Source: Blepharisma stoltei
Lineage: Eukaryota > Ciliophora > Heterotrichea > Heterotrichida > Blepharismidae
Length of the DNA: 64,000 bases
NCBI GenBank assembly: GCA_914767885.1
Contig: CAJZBQ010000004.1
Coordinates: forward strand, 597,001 to 661,000
Direction: 5' to 3'
Positions 63,501-64,000 of this stretch are shown piece after piece (position 1 is the stretch's first letter; every line of letters begins with the position of its first letter). The notes beneath the pieces were generated by a model that searched no databases, was not told where the DNA came from, and was given only the letters and a program-made list of their open reading frames with translations. A program made the position numbers and the translations under genes.

Positions 63501-64000
63501 CCGAGCAATGTCAAAATTATCATTAACAATAATAGGAAACTTGGGTTTTTTGCCTCTTATTTCTGTATTTTTAAGCTCTTTTGCATGCTATGAATCTATA
63601 GGTCCAAATATAAAACAAACATTTGTACATCAAGACTGCTCTACATTTTGTTGGCAAGATAAGCATATCATATGGGCTACACTATCTATTATTTCATTAC
63701 TTATTTATTTACCCTCAGCTATATATTTTAGGCCATTTGTAGATACTATGAGCAACGGAAATATAAAATCTAAGCCTTTATTTATGATGGCAAAAGGAGT
63801 TTTGCAAGTGAGTGCAATTATTTTAAGTAAGACACTAAAAGTTTACTATGCGGGTTTGCATGGACTTATTTATATCTTGCTCGTTTCAATTTTTACTGCG
63901 TTTTGCATTAAGCTTAAGCCATATAACTATGGCCGAGTGAACCTCTGGCTAATTATGTCTTATTTGGCTGTTATATGAAGCGTATCATTATCTTCTATTT
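60573..64000 (+). CDS. Large receptor with periplasmic-binding-like ectodomain and multiple membrane helices (partial)
   Basis: Reads from ATG 60573 to the window end only with TGA=Trp (many cases). A signal peptide is near residues 8-30 (MWTQAVAILAILSQCFGQLL). Two ligand-binding-like alpha/beta domains fit the type-I periplasmic-binding/ANF-receptor fold (SILSFLNWEKFIIIFDENTI; RNIAILNQW; LTTLINVFGWKNIVLILENS). A helix follows (YSSSSFIFIVAIIISFYVW), then further hydrophobic helices (FFQFLSLGPDF; LTIIGNLGFLPLISVFLSS). This resembles GABA-B/ciliate receptor layouts; ligand unknown. Around 63240-63360 the frame is lost; a short IES plus one A-run shift would repair it (uncertain). The C-terminus is outside the window. 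Confidence 0.7.
63240..63359. other. Possible short IES (120 bp) in receptor gene
   Basis: TA pairs at 63240-63241 and 63360-63361 would join IPRIDK to YRMTEQRR. The frame then still needs one fewer A in the A5 run near 63384 to enter KLWIYANCAVVIVALW. Weak; an alternative repair is not excluded. Confidence 0.3.

Overview
The window reads as germline (micronuclear) DNA of a heterotrich ciliate, most likely Blepharisma or a close relative. Four observations support this. (1) TGA is read as tryptophan in almost every gene; for example two neighbouring paralogues have TGA and TGG at the same codon, and the Rab, HIBCH, GST, NAA35 and receptor genes only read through with TGA=Trp. TAA and TAG are the stops. 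(2) Introns are 15 nt, once 16 nt. Nine were found, and removing them restores the frame. (3) Genes are dense and AT-rich. (4) Many exons are broken by TA-flanked inserts whose removal, leaving one TA, restores the frame. These are internal eliminated sequences (IESs). Most carry one MITE family with poly-C/poly-G ends and a repeated CTCCGTGAGCGAACAAAA motif. The genus is inferred from known biology (Blepharisma: UGA=Trp, 15-16 nt introns, MITE-type IESs), not from a database search.

Layout. 1-10.2 kb: Rab GTPase (partial), RAD21-type kleisin, SLC25A17-like carrier (three IESs), NAA35/MAK10, a 7TM receptor-like protein and a SANT-like protein. 10.2-22.4 kb: two intergenic MITEs, eIF4G-like factor, 14-3-3, two paralogous unknown genes, a previously hidden SEC61 gamma, a NEK kinase, a small membrane protein, a GSKIP-domain protein and a SINE-like element. 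22.7-36 kb: importin-beta (three IESs), a small coiled-coil protein split by a 1.2 kb composite IES, aquaporin, an unknown 605-aa protein and an ABCG half-transporter. 36.8-45.2 kb: three small single-pass membrane paralogues (one broken by a short retroposon) and a decayed LINE carrying both a SINE and a MITE. 45.5-64 kb: a second ABCG gene broken by a retroposon and a MITE, coiled-coil protein, RING-H2 protein, HIBCH-type hydrolase, LRR protein, multi-zinc-finger protein, flavin monooxygenase (foldback IES), theta-like GST and the start of a large periplasmic-binding-domain receptor.

The genes are unrelated housekeeping and membrane functions, with no operon logic. The shared theme is the interaction of genes with removable DNA. 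Three classes of repeats sit in or near genes: MITE-IESs (TA-bounded), palindromic foldback IESs (TA-bounded, one holding a tRNA-Gly-like core) and SINE/LINE retroposons with 13-17 bp target duplications. Retroposons that landed inside TA-bounded IESs are harmless to the gene. Two that landed directly in exons (36964-37114 and 46057-46428) have no TA pair that restores the frame, so they either mark pseudogenes or need a different removal route. IES boundaries are predictions, checked by reading frame, by total CDS length divisible by three and by family similarity.
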